Source: Pyronema omphalodes (taxonomy: Eukaryota > Ascomycota > Pezizomycetes > Pezizales > Pyronemataceae). Taken from it: 64,000 nt of DNA. Below the pieces are notes generated by a model that was not told the origin of the DNA, searched no databases, and saw nothing but the letters and a program-made list of their open reading frames with translations. The DNA lies in NCBI GenBank assembly GCA_024516155.1, contig JAJJXM010000002.1:1-64000 (forward strand), given 5' to 3'. The position numbers were made by a program, and so were the translations under genes. Numbering within the stretch: the stretch's first letter is position 1; every line of letters starts with the position of its first letter. This document shows, piece by piece, positions 11,609 to 19,867 of the stretch.

Positions 11609-12676
11609 TCACTTCATGACAGCGTAACAGGTTGCTAGGGTGATGACGATCACCCATAGCCCTGCGGTGGTGACGGCGGAGGCCAGGAGCATGTCACGGG
11701 AGCGTTGTGACATAAGCCCCCCCCTCCAGGCCGAGACTCCGGCGAGGCCGCAGGCAGTCCTCAACGCGGGCCTCCGGATGGGGGACCGTCCCCGATACTG
11801 CCTTCCCCGACGTCGGCGACGTACGACGTCCTGGGTGATGTCCCCGAGGACATAAGGCGGTATTTGCTCCTGTTGGTGTCCTAAGGGGGGCGCCGTTATT
11901 TGTTCTTGTTGGTGCCCTGAGGAGAACGGGGGTATTTGATCTTGTTGGTGCCCTGAGGCGGGGGGCTCCGGGGGATCCGAACAAGGGGCGGATGTCAGGT
12001 CGTTGGTTGGTCGGTAGTCGACGGTGGGGAGATGCTGTTCCGGCTCCGCTGTCTGATAGAAAGACAGGTTGATCGCCACCTTCTCGTGGTCCGAGGGTCC
12101 CGTCATCATAATCACTGGGAGTTGGTGTCGGATCGTATGGAGGGTGGAGTCCTCCGATTCCAGTTCGCGGGGACGGGGTGGTTCGTTTTCCTGATTTTCC
12201 GTAGGGACGGGAGGTTCCTTTCCTGTCCCGGGCTCGTCCTTGCAGGGTGGTATCGTTGCCGGGGTTTCCGTGGGGGGTTTCCATCCTCTGATACCGCATC
12301 TCTGGTCGTGTCCGTCTTTGTTGACCAGGAATTTACACACATTGCAGAGTCTCTTTCCTTTCTGCCATGCCTTGCAGGCCTTTTGCGGGTCCATCCTTCG
12401 GTGTCGGATCACCCATTCTAACTCGGCGTCATGTAGCTGCCCGCAGCTACATGATTTTTTTATGCGTGCCGCAATTGCTTGCGCCACCGCTGGGAAATGA
12501 TTGTTGTTTAATTTCGATTGGAGGTGAATGGAGCAGGAGTCGTTGTTGCAGAACGACCAGTGTAGTTCTGCGTGCGGGATCGTGGGGTGAGGGGATTTCT
12601 TTTCTGCCGGGGGAGTAGGGGTTCGGTACCAGCCCAAAGAGGACGGGGGGTCCTCGGAGTTCGTTCTATCGTCCAT
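11609..12676 (-). CDS. ORF3 of Gypsy element 1: Cys-rich protein with LTR-encoded transmembrane tail
   Basis: A 355-residue frame directly after pol. Its ATG shares the A of the pol stop codon (TAATG, 12674-12678), the arrangement used for coupled termination-reinitiation. The N-terminus is Cys/His-rich: C43, C48, C76, C78, C101, C111, C114, H123 and C127 could form one or two metal sites. The middle is Pro-rich with three G-H-Q-Q-[DE]-Q-I repeats. Then comes a basic stretch (V-V-R-R-R-R-R-G-R) and a hydrophobic segment at about residues 330-353, followed by M-K and the stop. The last 34 residues lie inside the 3' LTR. No signal peptide is evident, so a tail-anchored topology is likelier than a classical Env glycoprotein. 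The family is not recognised. The long intact frame argues for a real product. Confidence 0.75.
   Translation of the reverse strand: MDDRTNSEDPPSSLGWYRTPTPPAEKKSPHPTIPHAELHWSFCNNDSCSIHLQSKLNNNHFPAVAQAIAARIKKSCSCGQLHDAELEWVIRHRRMDPQKACKAWQKGKRLCNVCKFLVNKDGHDQRCGIRGWKPPTETPATIPPCKDEPGTGKEPPVPTENQENEPPRPRELESEDSTLHTIRHQLPVIMMTGPSDHEKVAINLSFYQTAEPEQHLPTVDYRPTNDLTSAPCSDPPEPPASGHQQDQIPPFSSGHQQEQITAPPLGHQQEQIPPYVLGDITQDVVRRRRRGRQYRGRSPIRRPALRTACGLAGVSAWRGGLMSQRSRDMLLASAVTTAGLWVIVITLATCYAVMK
11713..11728 (-). promoter_or_regulatory. Polypurine tract of Gypsy element 1
   Basis: In element orientation GGAGGGGGGGGCTTA directly precedes the 3' LTR, the expected place of the plus-strand primer. It also encodes W-R-G-G-L of ORF3. 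Confidence 0.8.
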
Positions 12677-15600
12677 TACAGCTGTGGGGCAGGTTTATTA
12701 GGGTACCTGCGGTGGAATTGGGTGATGGCGTCGGGGGAGTTTTGGAAATTGTCGGCGGGGTACCAGGTCGTATCGGGGTCGTGGAAACCCGTCCACTTAA
12801 CTCGATATTGTATCTGACCCCGGTGGCGTCGAGAATCCACTATCTCCTCAACTTCCCACTCTTCCTCGTCGTCGAGGACAATCGGTAGCGGAGGGGGCTG
12901 AATATGGCCTGGGATGGTGGTCGAAGTGGGTTGAGACGGTTCTAGAAGGGAGATGTGAAATACTGGATGGATCTTTGCGTTTGGGGGGAGGTCCAGTTTA
13001 TAAGCTCGCGACCCTACCTTAGACAAGATAGTGTAGGGCCCCAATAGCTTGTAATCGAGCTTGTTGGAGGGTCGGGTGGTTTTCACATTCTTCCTCTTCA
13101 GCCAGACCCGATCTCCCACTCGAAGGACCGGATCCGGGTGTCGATGCCGGTTCGCCTGTTCTGCATGAGCAGTCTGGGCATAGTGGACCTCTGCCTTCAG
13201 ATCCTCGTGAAGTCGGTTGAGGGCGCCAACATATCTGGAGACCTCGGGGTTTCCTTCCGCGACTTCACCCAGCGGCTGGGTAAAACGGGGATGATATCCG
13301 AAATTCGCAAAGAAGGGGGACACCTTGGTCGTTCCTGAGCGGGAGTTGTTGTAGCAGAACTCCGCCATAGGAAGGAGTTGGTTCCAATTGTCCTGTTGAT
13401 AGTTACAATACGCCCTGAGGTATTGTTCGAGGATCGCATTGACCCTCTCTGTCTGTCCGTCGGACTCTGGGTGAAACGCCGTACTCAGGTTCCTCGTGGT
13501 TCCCATTGCCTCCATAACCCTCTTCCAGAACTGAGAGGTGAATAGAGACCCCCGATCCGAGATGATGCTGCTCGGGAGTCCGTGGGCCCGTACCACATGT
13601 GTGAGAAACCCGTCCGCAAGTTCCCTGGGTCCCATAGTGTCCTTACATGCTACAAAGTGCGCCATCTTCGTCAAGCGGTCCACAATCACCCATATCGCAT
13701 TCATTCCCCCATCTTCCGGAAGACCTGTGATAAAATCCATGGAGATGGATTCCCATGGTCTTTCTGGAATCTGTAACGGTCGTAAGAGGCCGAAGGGGGC
13801 GTGCTTAATGGGCTTGATACGTTTACAGGTATCACAGTAGTCGACATATCGAGTCACATACTGTCGTTGTTGTGGCCAATAAAAATTCCGGCTGACCAAC
13901 TCCAAGGTCCTTGCCCTTCCCGGATGCCCCGCGGCCTGGGAGTCGTGATGCTGTCGTAAAATTTGTAACCTCAGGTCGTCGTCGTCAGGGACCCATATCA
14001 ATCCCTCGTATAGGAGTAACCCATCCTTTTCCTCGCATAACCCCAAGGGGACCCTATTGTCTCGGGCTATCCCTTCCCGAAGTTTGCGGATTACCTCCTG
14101 GAGTTCCGTATCGGTCCTCGTTTTTTCCCGAATTTTGGTAAGGAGGGGGGTGTCCGGGGTGAGTTTTATCAATTGTGTCTCGTTCACATGAAAGACTTCC
14201 TGGGGAAGGAGGACTCGGCTTCGGTTCTGCCGGTGCTTCATCTCCCCTTCCCAGGGAGAGTCTCCTGACTCTCGGGACAATATGTCGGGTTTTCCTGCCA
14301 ACTTCCCCGGACGATACGTGATCGTGAAGTCATAGTTAGCCAGTTGTTCCGCCCATCGGGCCTGTCGGAGGTTGAGGTCCCTCTTTGTTTGCCAATATTC
14401 TAGGTTTTTATGGTCTGACAGTATCCGGATACTGTGTCTCGTCAATTTGCAGTACGTCGACCACTTGTCCAATGCCTCCACTATTGCCAGGAGCTCCTTA
14501 TCGTGGATGTCGTAATTGAGCTCCGCTTCTTTTAATTTTCTTGAAAAATAGGCAAGGGGGTGCAGTACGTTGGAGTCGTCGGGTTGTGAGCAGACTGCCC
14601 CGATGGCATAGTCTGAGGCGTCTGTCTCCAGGGTGAGTGGCCGATCCGGGTCGAAATGTTGCAGGATCGGCTGGGATATCATTGCCGTCTTCAGTTGCTC
14701 AAAGGCCCGTTGTGTCTCGTCGTTCCATTCCCAGGGTACCTGTTTTTTCGTCAATCGTGTCAATGGCGTGGTGATCTTGCTGAAATCCCGGATGAATCGA
14801 CGGTAAAAGTTGGCGAATCCCAGGAAACTTTGGACTCCCTTCACATTTACCGGTTCCTTCCATTCCTTAACCGCCCTAATTTTCTCGGGGTCCATCTGCA
14901 ACCCTGTGGGGGAGATGATGTATCCCAGGTATTCCGTCTTTTTTGTGTGGAATTCACATTTCGAGGGTTTCAGGGTCAGTCCTACGTCCCTTAACCTTTC
15001 CAGGACCATGCGTACGTGTCTTTGATGCTCCGCCAGATCATCCGAGTAGATCAGTATGTCGTCGAGATAGGCGATGCAAAAGATGTCAAGGTAATCACTT
15101 AAGACTTCGTTCATCCATCGTTGAAACGAAGCTGGAGCATTTGTCAAACCAAATGGCATCACCAAATACTCGTATAGACCGTACTTGGTACGGAACGCAG
15201 TTTTCCATTCATCTCCTGTGGCTATTCGGAGGTTATGGTATGCATCTCGCACATCTAATTTGGTATAGATCTTGGCGTTGGAAAGTCTATCCAACGCTTC
15301 CCCTATCAGCGGGAGTGGGGTGCGATCCTTGATTGTGATTTCGTTGAGTCGTCGGTAGTCGACGCATAACCGTAGGGTACCATCCTTTTTCTTAACGAAA
15401 TGGATTGGGGCTCCCGCTGGAGACGTCGACCGTCGGACCCAACCCCTCTTTTCATTCTCTTCCAAGTAATCCCTTAGTACTCGCAGGCGTTCCTCATCGA
15501 GGGCTCGCAGGGGTTCGAACGGCGGAACCTTTCCGTCCATCAAGGGGATCCTGTGGTCATGATGTCGGTGCGGAGGCAACCCTACCGCCTCTTTTTCCCT

Positions 15601-16641
15601 AAATACGGAGAGGTAATCTGCATATTCCGGTGGTATTATTTCTTCCAGGGAGTCAGGTTTGTTCTTCCCCGCTCGGATTATGGTACTCGCGAGTTCCATT
15701 TCCCCGGAAGTGGCAATTGATTTGGCGGGAGCGGTTTCCCAGTTCCCCGGCTCTTCCTGGTTGGTTGGCGCAGTAGCGGTTGGTTTGGCGGGAGCGGTTT
15801 CCCAGTTCCCCGGTCCTTTCTGGTTGGCTGGCGCTTGCGGGGGTTGCCGCGAAGCGCACTGAGGCGAGTCGGGATCGACCTCGGTGGATTCCGCGCGCCT
15901 AGATCCCTGTACGCTTTCCATATCCTCGTCCTCCGACTCTTCCACTTCTTCTCCTTCTTCATCCTCTTCTATACTTTCTCCCCAGATCTCTTGGATGCGA
16001 AGCTCATCTTCCTCATCCATCTGGAGCATCTCCTTCGGCCCTTCCATACCATAGGCGTGCTCCGCTTCCTCGTGTATCCGTTGATTATATTCTTTTTCTG
16101 CCCCCCGTTCCGACACGGTTGTGGCATGGGGCGAGGTAGGAAGGCAGTTCTTTCCGCATTTCTCGGAGTTGAAGACAATCCTTCCTTCTTTCCAGTCGAT
16201 GCTGGGGTTGTGTTTCCGCAACCAAGGCAGTCCCAGGATAATGGGTGCGTTGCCAATGGTAATACAGTGGAGCCGAATATCTTCCCTATGGTCGTTGATC
16301 ACCATGGTCACCATGGCATCGTGGGTCACTGGGCCCCCATCCAATTCCCGTCCGTCTACAGCGAGAACCTTTCGTGGGGTTAATTTTTTCGCGCAGGGCA
16401 ATCCCTGCTGTTTCACATATTTTCGATCTATAAAATTCTCCGTGGCCCCGCAGTCGATCATGGCCGTTGTGTGGTATTCTTTCTTATTTCGTCCGATTAA
16501 TTTTACTCGCAGGATGATTTTTTCGTTTCTTCCGTATGGTCCTACACTCGAGATTCTATCCGCCGGTCCTGCCGTGGTTGAACTGGTGGGCGACAGTTGC
16601 CCCAGGAATCCACCTTTTCCTTTTATTCCTGGGGATTCTCT
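12676..16641 (-). CDS. pol: Pol of Gypsy element 1 (protease, RT, RNase H, integrase, chromodomain)
   Basis: Read in the -1 frame from the slippery site; 1,321 residues from the frameshift, or 1,261 from an internal ATG at 16461. Protease active site D-C-G-A-T-E-N-F lies directly after that ATG, so the ATG alone would lose the N-terminal part of the protease and frameshifting is the sensible route. Reverse transcriptase has L-D-V-R-D-A-Y, F-G-L-T-N-A-P and catalytic Y-L-D-D. RNase H has E-T-D-A-S-D and K-E-L-L-A-I. Integrase has an H-H...C-D-T-C zinc site and a D...D...E core (M-D-F-I-T-G, I-I-S-D-R-G, the E of D-G-Q-T-E-R). The C-terminus is a chromodomain (W-E-V-E-E-I-V to H-R-R-Y-P), which in this family directs integration to marked chromatin. 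No stops or frameshifts are seen. Confidence 0.96.
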   Translation of the reverse strand, partial: RESPGIKGKGGFLGQLSPTSSTTAGPADRISSVGPYGRNEKIILRVKLIGRNKKEYHTTAMIDCGATENFIDRKYVKQQGLPCAKKLTPRKVLAVDGRELDGGPVTHDAMVTMVINDHREDIRLHCITIGNAPIILGLPWLRKHNPSIDWKEGRIVFNSEKCGKNCLPTSPHATTVSERGAEKEYNQRIHEEAEHAYGMEGPKEMLQMDEEDELRIQEIWGESIEEDEEGEEVEESEDEDMESVQGSRRAESTEVDPDSPQCASRQPPQAPANQKGPGNWETAPAKPTATAPTNQEEPGNWETAPAKSIATSGEMELASTIIRAGKNKPDSLEEIIPPEYADYLSVFREKEAVGLPPHRHHDHRIPLMDGKVPPFEPLRALDEERLRVLRDYLEENEKRGWVRRSTSPAGAPIHFVKKKDGTLRLCVDYRRLNEITIKDRTPLPLIGEALDRLSNAKIYTKLDVRDAYHNLRIATGDEWKTAFRTKYGLYEYLVMPFGLTNAPASFQRWMNEVLSDYLDIFCIAYLDDILIYSDDLAEHQRHVRMVLERLRDVGLTLKPSKCEFHTKKTEYLGYIISPTGLQMDPEKIRAVKEWKEPVNVKGVQSFLGFANFYRRFIRDFSKITTPLTRLTKKQVPWEWNDETQRAFEQLKTAMISQPILQHFDPDRPLTLETDASDYAIGAVCSQPDDSNVLHPLAYFSRKLKEAELNYDIHDKELLAIVEALDKWSTYCKLTRHSIRILSDHKNLEYWQTKRDLNLRQARWAEQLANYDFTITYRPGKLAGKPDILSRESGDSPWEGEMKHRQNRSRVLLPQEVFHVNETQLIKLTPDTPLLTKIREKTRTDTELQEVIRKLREGIARDNRVPLGLCEEKDGLLLYEGLIWVPDDDDLRLQILRQHHDSQAAGHPGRARTLELVSRNFYWPQQRQYVTRYVDYCDTCKRIKPIKHAPFGLLRPLQIPERPWESISMDFITGLPEDGGMNAIWVIVDRLTKMAHFVACKDTMGPRELADGFLTHVVRAHGLPSSIISDRGSLFTSQFWKRVMEAMGTTRNLSTAFHPESDGQTERVNAILEQYLRAYCNYQQDNWNQLLPMAEFCYNNSRSGTTKVSPFFANFGYHPRFTQPLGEVAEGNPEVSRYVGALNRLHEDLKAEVHYAQTAHAEQANRHRHPDPVLRVGDRVWLKRKNVKTTRPSNKLDYKLLGPYTILSKVGSRAYKLDLPPNAKIHPVFHISLLEPSQPTSTTIPGHIQPPPLPIVLDDEEEWEVEEIVDSRRHRGQIQYRVKWTGFHDPDTTWYPADNFQNSPDAITQFHRRYPNKPAPQL
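16600..16634 (-). promoter_or_regulatory. Frameshift-stimulating stem-loop, element 1
   Basis: In the mRNA sense, CCCCAGGAAT, a 15-nt A/G-rich loop, then ATTCCTGGGG: a perfect 10-bp stem. It begins 6 nt after the slippery heptamer, within the usual 5-9 nt spacing, and the gag stop codon sits at the stem/loop junction. Confidence 0.85.
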
Positions 16642-17531
16642 TTTCCCGACGTCTCACCGAGTCCCTCGTCTACCAATGTAGTTTCCGCTGCTCTGAATAA
16701 TTTCTTACTTGGGCACTTCGCAGCGTAGTGTCCCACCTTCCCACAGTTAAAACATTCGTTATTCCGCTTCCGCCTATCCTCCTCCGTCCTATCCCTTGGT
16801 TTCGGTCGACGAGTGGAATCTAATTCCATTGGTTCGGGGTCGGAGAGTCGAGAGTCGTGTCCCTGCCCCTTAAGATGGGGGTGGTGATAGAATTGAGGTT
16901 CATATCGAGTCCTCAGGGTTCGGAAGTTGAATAGTCGGTTGTCTAACGCTATGGCCTTGTTGGCGAACTCCGTGAGATCCGTTGGTCGTTCGTCAAGGAG
17001 TGCCAACTGTCGTTGGACGTCTGTGTTTAGTCCATCACTGAATTGATCGATGTAGGTCTCGTCATTATATCTTAAATCGGATTTGATCCTTTGAAATTCG
17101 GCCCAGTATGCAGCGGCGGATCGCGCGCCCTGCCTGATCATCTTAAACTTTCTTCTTGCTACTTCTTTTGAGTCGGCTTCCCCGAAAGCCCTACTGACAG
17201 CAGTCTTAAAGGTCTCCCAGGTCGTGTATACGCTTTTCCCGTCCTTGATGGACGGCTCGATCCATGCCCAAGCGTTACCTCTACAGCGGGAGCTCGCATA
17301 GTTCACCTTTTTCTGTTCGGTGTCGAATCTATTGCCTTCACAATTGAACTTCAGTTCGCATTGTGTCAGGAATGCCCTCAGCTTGGTCCGTTCACCGTAG
17401 TACAGCTCCGGGTCCTCCACCTTGGGGTTACTGGTTGTCGTGGGGCGATGGAGTTGAATGAGGATCTGGTTCAACTGCTCCTGGGTCATCGTGACCGGAG
17501 TGACAAGTCCCAATCCTGCCGGGGTCGCCAT
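16623..17531 (-). CDS. gag: Gag of Gypsy element 1 (nucleocapsid polyprotein)
   Basis: 302 residues from the first in-frame ATG. The frame is open for another 78 codons upstream but has no ATG there. That upstream segment contains a repeated CAGAAAACC-like tract and is probably leader. The central region (W-A-W-I-E-P, W-E-T-F-K-T-A, A-A-A-Y-W-A-E-F-Q-R) is the retrotransposon capsid fold. A single CCHC zinc knuckle, C-F-N-C-G-K-V-G-H-Y-A-A-K-C, lies near the C-terminus. It packages element RNA in a virus-like particle. Translation ends at 16623, or shifts to pol at 16641-16647. Confidence 0.92.
   Translation of the reverse strand: MATPAGLGLVTPVTMTQEQLNQILIQLHRPTTTSNPKVEDPELYYGERTKLRAFLTQCELKFNCEGNRFDTEQKKVNYASSRCRGNAWAWIEPSIKDGKSVYTTWETFKTAVSRAFGEADSKEVARRKFKMIRQGARSAAAYWAEFQRIKSDLRYNDETYIDQFSDGLNTDVQRQLALLDERPTDLTEFANKAIALDNRLFNFRTLRTRYEPQFYHHPHLKGQGHDSRLSDPEPMELDSTRRPKPRDRTEEDRRKRNNECFNCGKVGHYAAKCPSKKLFRAAETTLVDEGLGETSGKENPQE
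16641..16647 (-). promoter_or_regulatory. GGGAAAA slippery heptamer for -1 frameshifting, element 1
   Basis: The gag codons read TCG GGA AAA GAG, so the heptamer is in the X-XXY-YYZ register. The two frames overlap by only about 30 nt and this is the only canonical slippery site I see in that overlap. After a -1 slip translation continues as R-E-S-P-G-I-K into protease. Confidence 0.88.
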
Positions 17532-17759
17532 TTCCGCAGGGTCGTCGGTAGAGGTATGGGGGAGTTCGGGTGATTCGGGGGTCTGTGGTCTGGATGGTTG
17601 TTCGGGGGTCACTGGGCTTGCCGATCCGGTCGGTTCTTGTTCGATATGTTCTCCGAGCTCCTTTAGCTGAAAGGACGCCACTGTGTGCGCCTTCTTCTGG
17701 GTTTTCTGGGTCTTCTGGGTTTTCTGGGTCCTCGCTCCGCGTTGGGTGTCGTACACAGG

Positions 17760-17769
17760 ACGCAATCAA
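17760..17769 (-). promoter_or_regulatory. Self-priming primer-binding site of element 1
   Basis: In the mRNA sense TTGATTGCGT begins one base after the 5' LTR. It is the exact complement of ACGCAATCAA at 17967-17976 in the LTR, 37 nt downstream of the TATA-like box, where the transcript would start. That fits Tf1/sushi-type self-priming. No tRNA-like TGG primer site is seen. Confidence 0.75.
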
Positions 17770-17770
17770 A

Positions 17771-18560
17771 TATCAGAATCCGTATCCACGGTTACTGACG
17801 ACAGGCAGCGCGGGGGTTTCGGCGGCGAGGAGAGCGGCGGCGGGTTAGGTAAGGCTGGTAAGTTGGGAATGGGCAAGGGTTTGTGGGCTGGGAAATCACA
17901 GGTGAGTTTGGAGAGATGGGAAATCACAAGGGAACTTTTGTAGATAGGATTGTGGTAAATAGAAACTTGATTGCGTGAAGAAATAAACTACATACAAATT
18001 TCCTCCTCTTATACTTGTTCCTTCATGACTCGTGACTCAGCATTCTCCGCCTGCGGAGAATGCTTCCAATGCTAACCGCCGTGATACTACATACATGACC
18101 AACATTCCCCAACATTTGCCAACCGCCGTAATTCCAAATAAGAAAGCAAGATAACTAACCGCCATAATTCCAAATAATAATAACAAGGAAAGAGTACATA
18201 CCAAAAGAGATAACTACCGGCTAACCGCCGTGATTCCAAATAGCAAAGAAAGAGTACATACCGAAAGAGATAACTTCCTGGCTAACCGCCGTGATTCCAA
18301 ATAGTAAAGAAAGAGTACATACCAAAAGAGAGAAGTAAAAGATTCCAACAATTTCCTAGCCGCTGTAATACCTAAAAGAAATCCAAATAAGAAATAACTC
18401 CGAACATATGAAAATCCTCGGCAAGGGGCCCAGCCCCTTGCCCTAACCCTATCCCTTCACTTCATGACAGCGTAACAGGTTGCTAGGGTGATGACGATCA
18501 CCCATAGCCCTGCGGTGGTGACGGCGGAGGCCAGGAGCATGTCACGGGAGCGTTGTGACA
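17771..18560 (-). repeat. 5' LTR of Gypsy element 1 (790 bp)
   Basis: It is the promoter-bearing copy. A TATA-like site TATAAG is at 18008-18013 (minus). It has the same internal repeats (18071-18378) and hairpins as the other LTR. Confidence 0.95.
18008..18013 (-). promoter_or_regulatory. LTR TATA box, element 1
   Basis: TATAAG in element orientation. The presumed transcript start (self-primer sequence ACGCAATCAA) lies 37 nt further on. Confidence 0.6.
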
Positions 18561-18565
18561 GCCAT
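18561..18565. repeat. GCCAT target duplication, right of Gypsy element 1
   Basis: Matches 10918-10922. The LINE RNase H frame resumes here. Confidence 0.92.
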
Positions 18566-19367
18566 CTGGCGAGGTCTCAAGGAGTTCCACTCCAACCACT
18601 TTTGGGACCCCAACTCGGACACCAAAGCAATCGTTTTCTCCGACGCCCAAGCTGCCCTTAAGCGTCTGGAGACTGATACACCCGGCCCTGGCCAAGAGCT
18701 CGCCAAACTTATCTCGCTCGAAGCCTACGACCTGCTCGTTTATTCCGGTATCGACGTGGAATGCCATTGGATTCCGGGTCACAGTGATATCCCCGAAAAC
18801 GAAGAAGTGGACCGAGTAGCGAAGGAAGCATCGAAGCATCGATGTGACTCCCTTATGCTCAAACGGTGTGACGACCCGGTTTGTGCTGTCCCAGCGTGGG
18901 CATCCCTGGCGCACCTCAACCGGATCGCTACGGAAACAACATCGATCATCACTCGTCGATGGATCAGGCAGCAAACAGCGACCAGCCGTTCCTTCCGCCC
19001 CCGCCAAAAATGGGGAATCCGCCCCGAGCTGGTCTCCCTCCCCAAACGTCGAGCAGCTGTGTTCCTCCAGCTTGCTTCAGGCCACGCTCTCATCGGCACC
19101 CATCTGGTGCGCGTGAAGAAAAAGGACTCGGACCGGTGCTGGTGGTGCCAGTCGGACAAAAGACAAACCAGAGGCCATCTCTTCGGAGAATGCCCCCGCT
19201 GGCGTAAGGAATTCAAGGCGTTGAAAGAGGAGGTTGAGAGAATAAGGGGACGAAGGGGGAGGCCGAGAGGAAGGCTAAAGGTGGTGGATTTGTTTAGGGA
19301 CGATCGACTCACGAAAGCGATCTTGGAATTTTTATCTGCAACGGAGATAGGCAGAAGATACGTATAG

Positions 19368-19614
19368 GCACGGGTAGAAGGGCCAGGTGCTTGGAGGGCG
19401 AAGTGTAATTTTTTCATTACTTTTCTTTTGATGTTGACGATTTTTTCTTTTTCTTTGGTTACAAGAGGGGAATACGTGAGCGATACTGGGGACTGTACAG
19501 GTTTCGGCTGGGATTAGGACTTTTTGTTTCTTTTTTGTTTCTTTCTTTACTTATCTTTTCAGGGGACGTCACGGGGAGCAGGAGATTGGGGAGCCTCTTT
19601 AGGTGGTCTCGGCC
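19368..19614 (+). other. LINE 3' untranslated region (first part)
   Basis: T-rich sequence following the LINE ORF2 stop. It continues at 25910-25990 beyond Gypsy element 2, as shown by the ACGAG duplication. Confidence 0.75.
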
Positions 19615-19619
19615 ACGAG
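19615..19619. repeat. ACGAG target duplication, left of Gypsy element 2
   Basis: Repeated at 25905-25909 after the right LTR. Confidence 0.88.
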
Positions 19620-19802
19620 TGTCACGGCTCGCCTCATACGCCATCACTCGGCGCCTTCCCCCCCGCCCCGCGTCACGAATTATCACTCGGTCCTCCGCAG
19701 AGCTTACCCGAGCGCCCGCAATTGTGCGAACAGCGACCGAGTGAGTTTAGCAAAAGCAGTCACACGCATTTAGTTTCTTGGTATCTAAGAGGAGGAAAGA
19801 TG

Positions 19803-19810
19803 TATATAAG
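19803..19810 (+). promoter_or_regulatory. LTR TATA box, element 2
   Basis: TATATAAG, in a purine-rich context. The self-primer sequence, presumed transcript 5' end, starts 55 nt downstream. The same box is at 25524-25531 in the 3' LTR. Confidence 0.7.
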
Positions 19811-19857
19811 AGGACTTATCCTCCCTGCGTTCTGTTTTGTTTTCCTTTTCTTTCCTC

Positions 19858-19867
19858 ACTCAGTTAT
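19858..19867 (+). promoter_or_regulatory. Self-primer sequence (predicted mRNA 5' end), element 2
   Basis: ACTCAGTTAT, exact reverse complement of the primer-binding site at 20186-20195. Confidence 0.65.

Larger units (their letters stand above)
10923..11712 (-). repeat. 3' LTR of Gypsy element 1 (790 bp)
   Basis: It is the same length as 17771-18560. I see only two differences, both transitions (at about 11283 and 11514). In element orientation it runs from TGTCAC to CTGATA. It contains several AACCGCCGTGATTCC repeats, two strong hairpins, and the last 34 codons of ORF3. Confidence 0.95.
10923..18560 (-). mobile_element. Gypsy element 1: intact chromodomain LTR retrotransposon with a third ORF
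   Basis: A 7,638-bp element in reverse orientation. Order along the element: 5' LTR (17771-18560), primer-binding site, gag, pol in the -1 frame, ORF3, polypurine tract, 3' LTR (10923-11712). Pol order is protease, reverse transcriptase, RNase H, integrase, chromodomain, which marks a Ty3/Gypsy chromovirus. All frames are open and the LTRs are about 99.7% identical, so insertion was recent and the copy may be competent. The extra ORF after integrase is unusual for chromoviruses. Confidence 0.95.
10634..19367 (+). pseudogene. LINE ORF2 C-terminus (RNase H + zinc knuckle), interrupted by Gypsy element 1
   Basis: Coding parts are 10634-10922 and 18566-19367. The first part ends at D-A-E-L-Y-A and the second resumes at W-R-G-L-K-E after the GCCAT duplication. 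Together they carry the RNase H catalytic set: T-D-G-S, D-A-E-L, F-S-D-A-Q-A-A-L and W-I-P-G-H-S-D followed by V-D-R-V-A. Downstream is a C-x2-C-x9-H-x4-C knuckle (from C-W-W-C) and a basic tail, then a stop at 19367. The endonuclease and reverse transcriptase domains are absent because of 5' truncation. Apart from the insertion no stop or frameshift is seen, so the copy was fairly young when it was hit. Confidence 0.9.

Noticed and set aside
11694..12299. A 201-codon minus frame overlapping ORF3 in another register
   Set aside because: Pro/Arg/Gly-rich shadow of GC-rich DNA. ORF3 has the stop/start coupling, cysteine pattern and membrane helix; this frame has none.
15835..16681. Plus-strand frames of 182-186 codons over element 1 pol
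   Set aside because: They are antisense shadows of protease and Gag-Pol linker coding.
17428..17769. A second frame beginning next to the element 1 primer-binding site
   Set aside because: It starts at a non-ATG codon, is Pro/Glu/Arg repetitive, and overlaps the Gag leader. Gag itself starts at the ATG at 17531.
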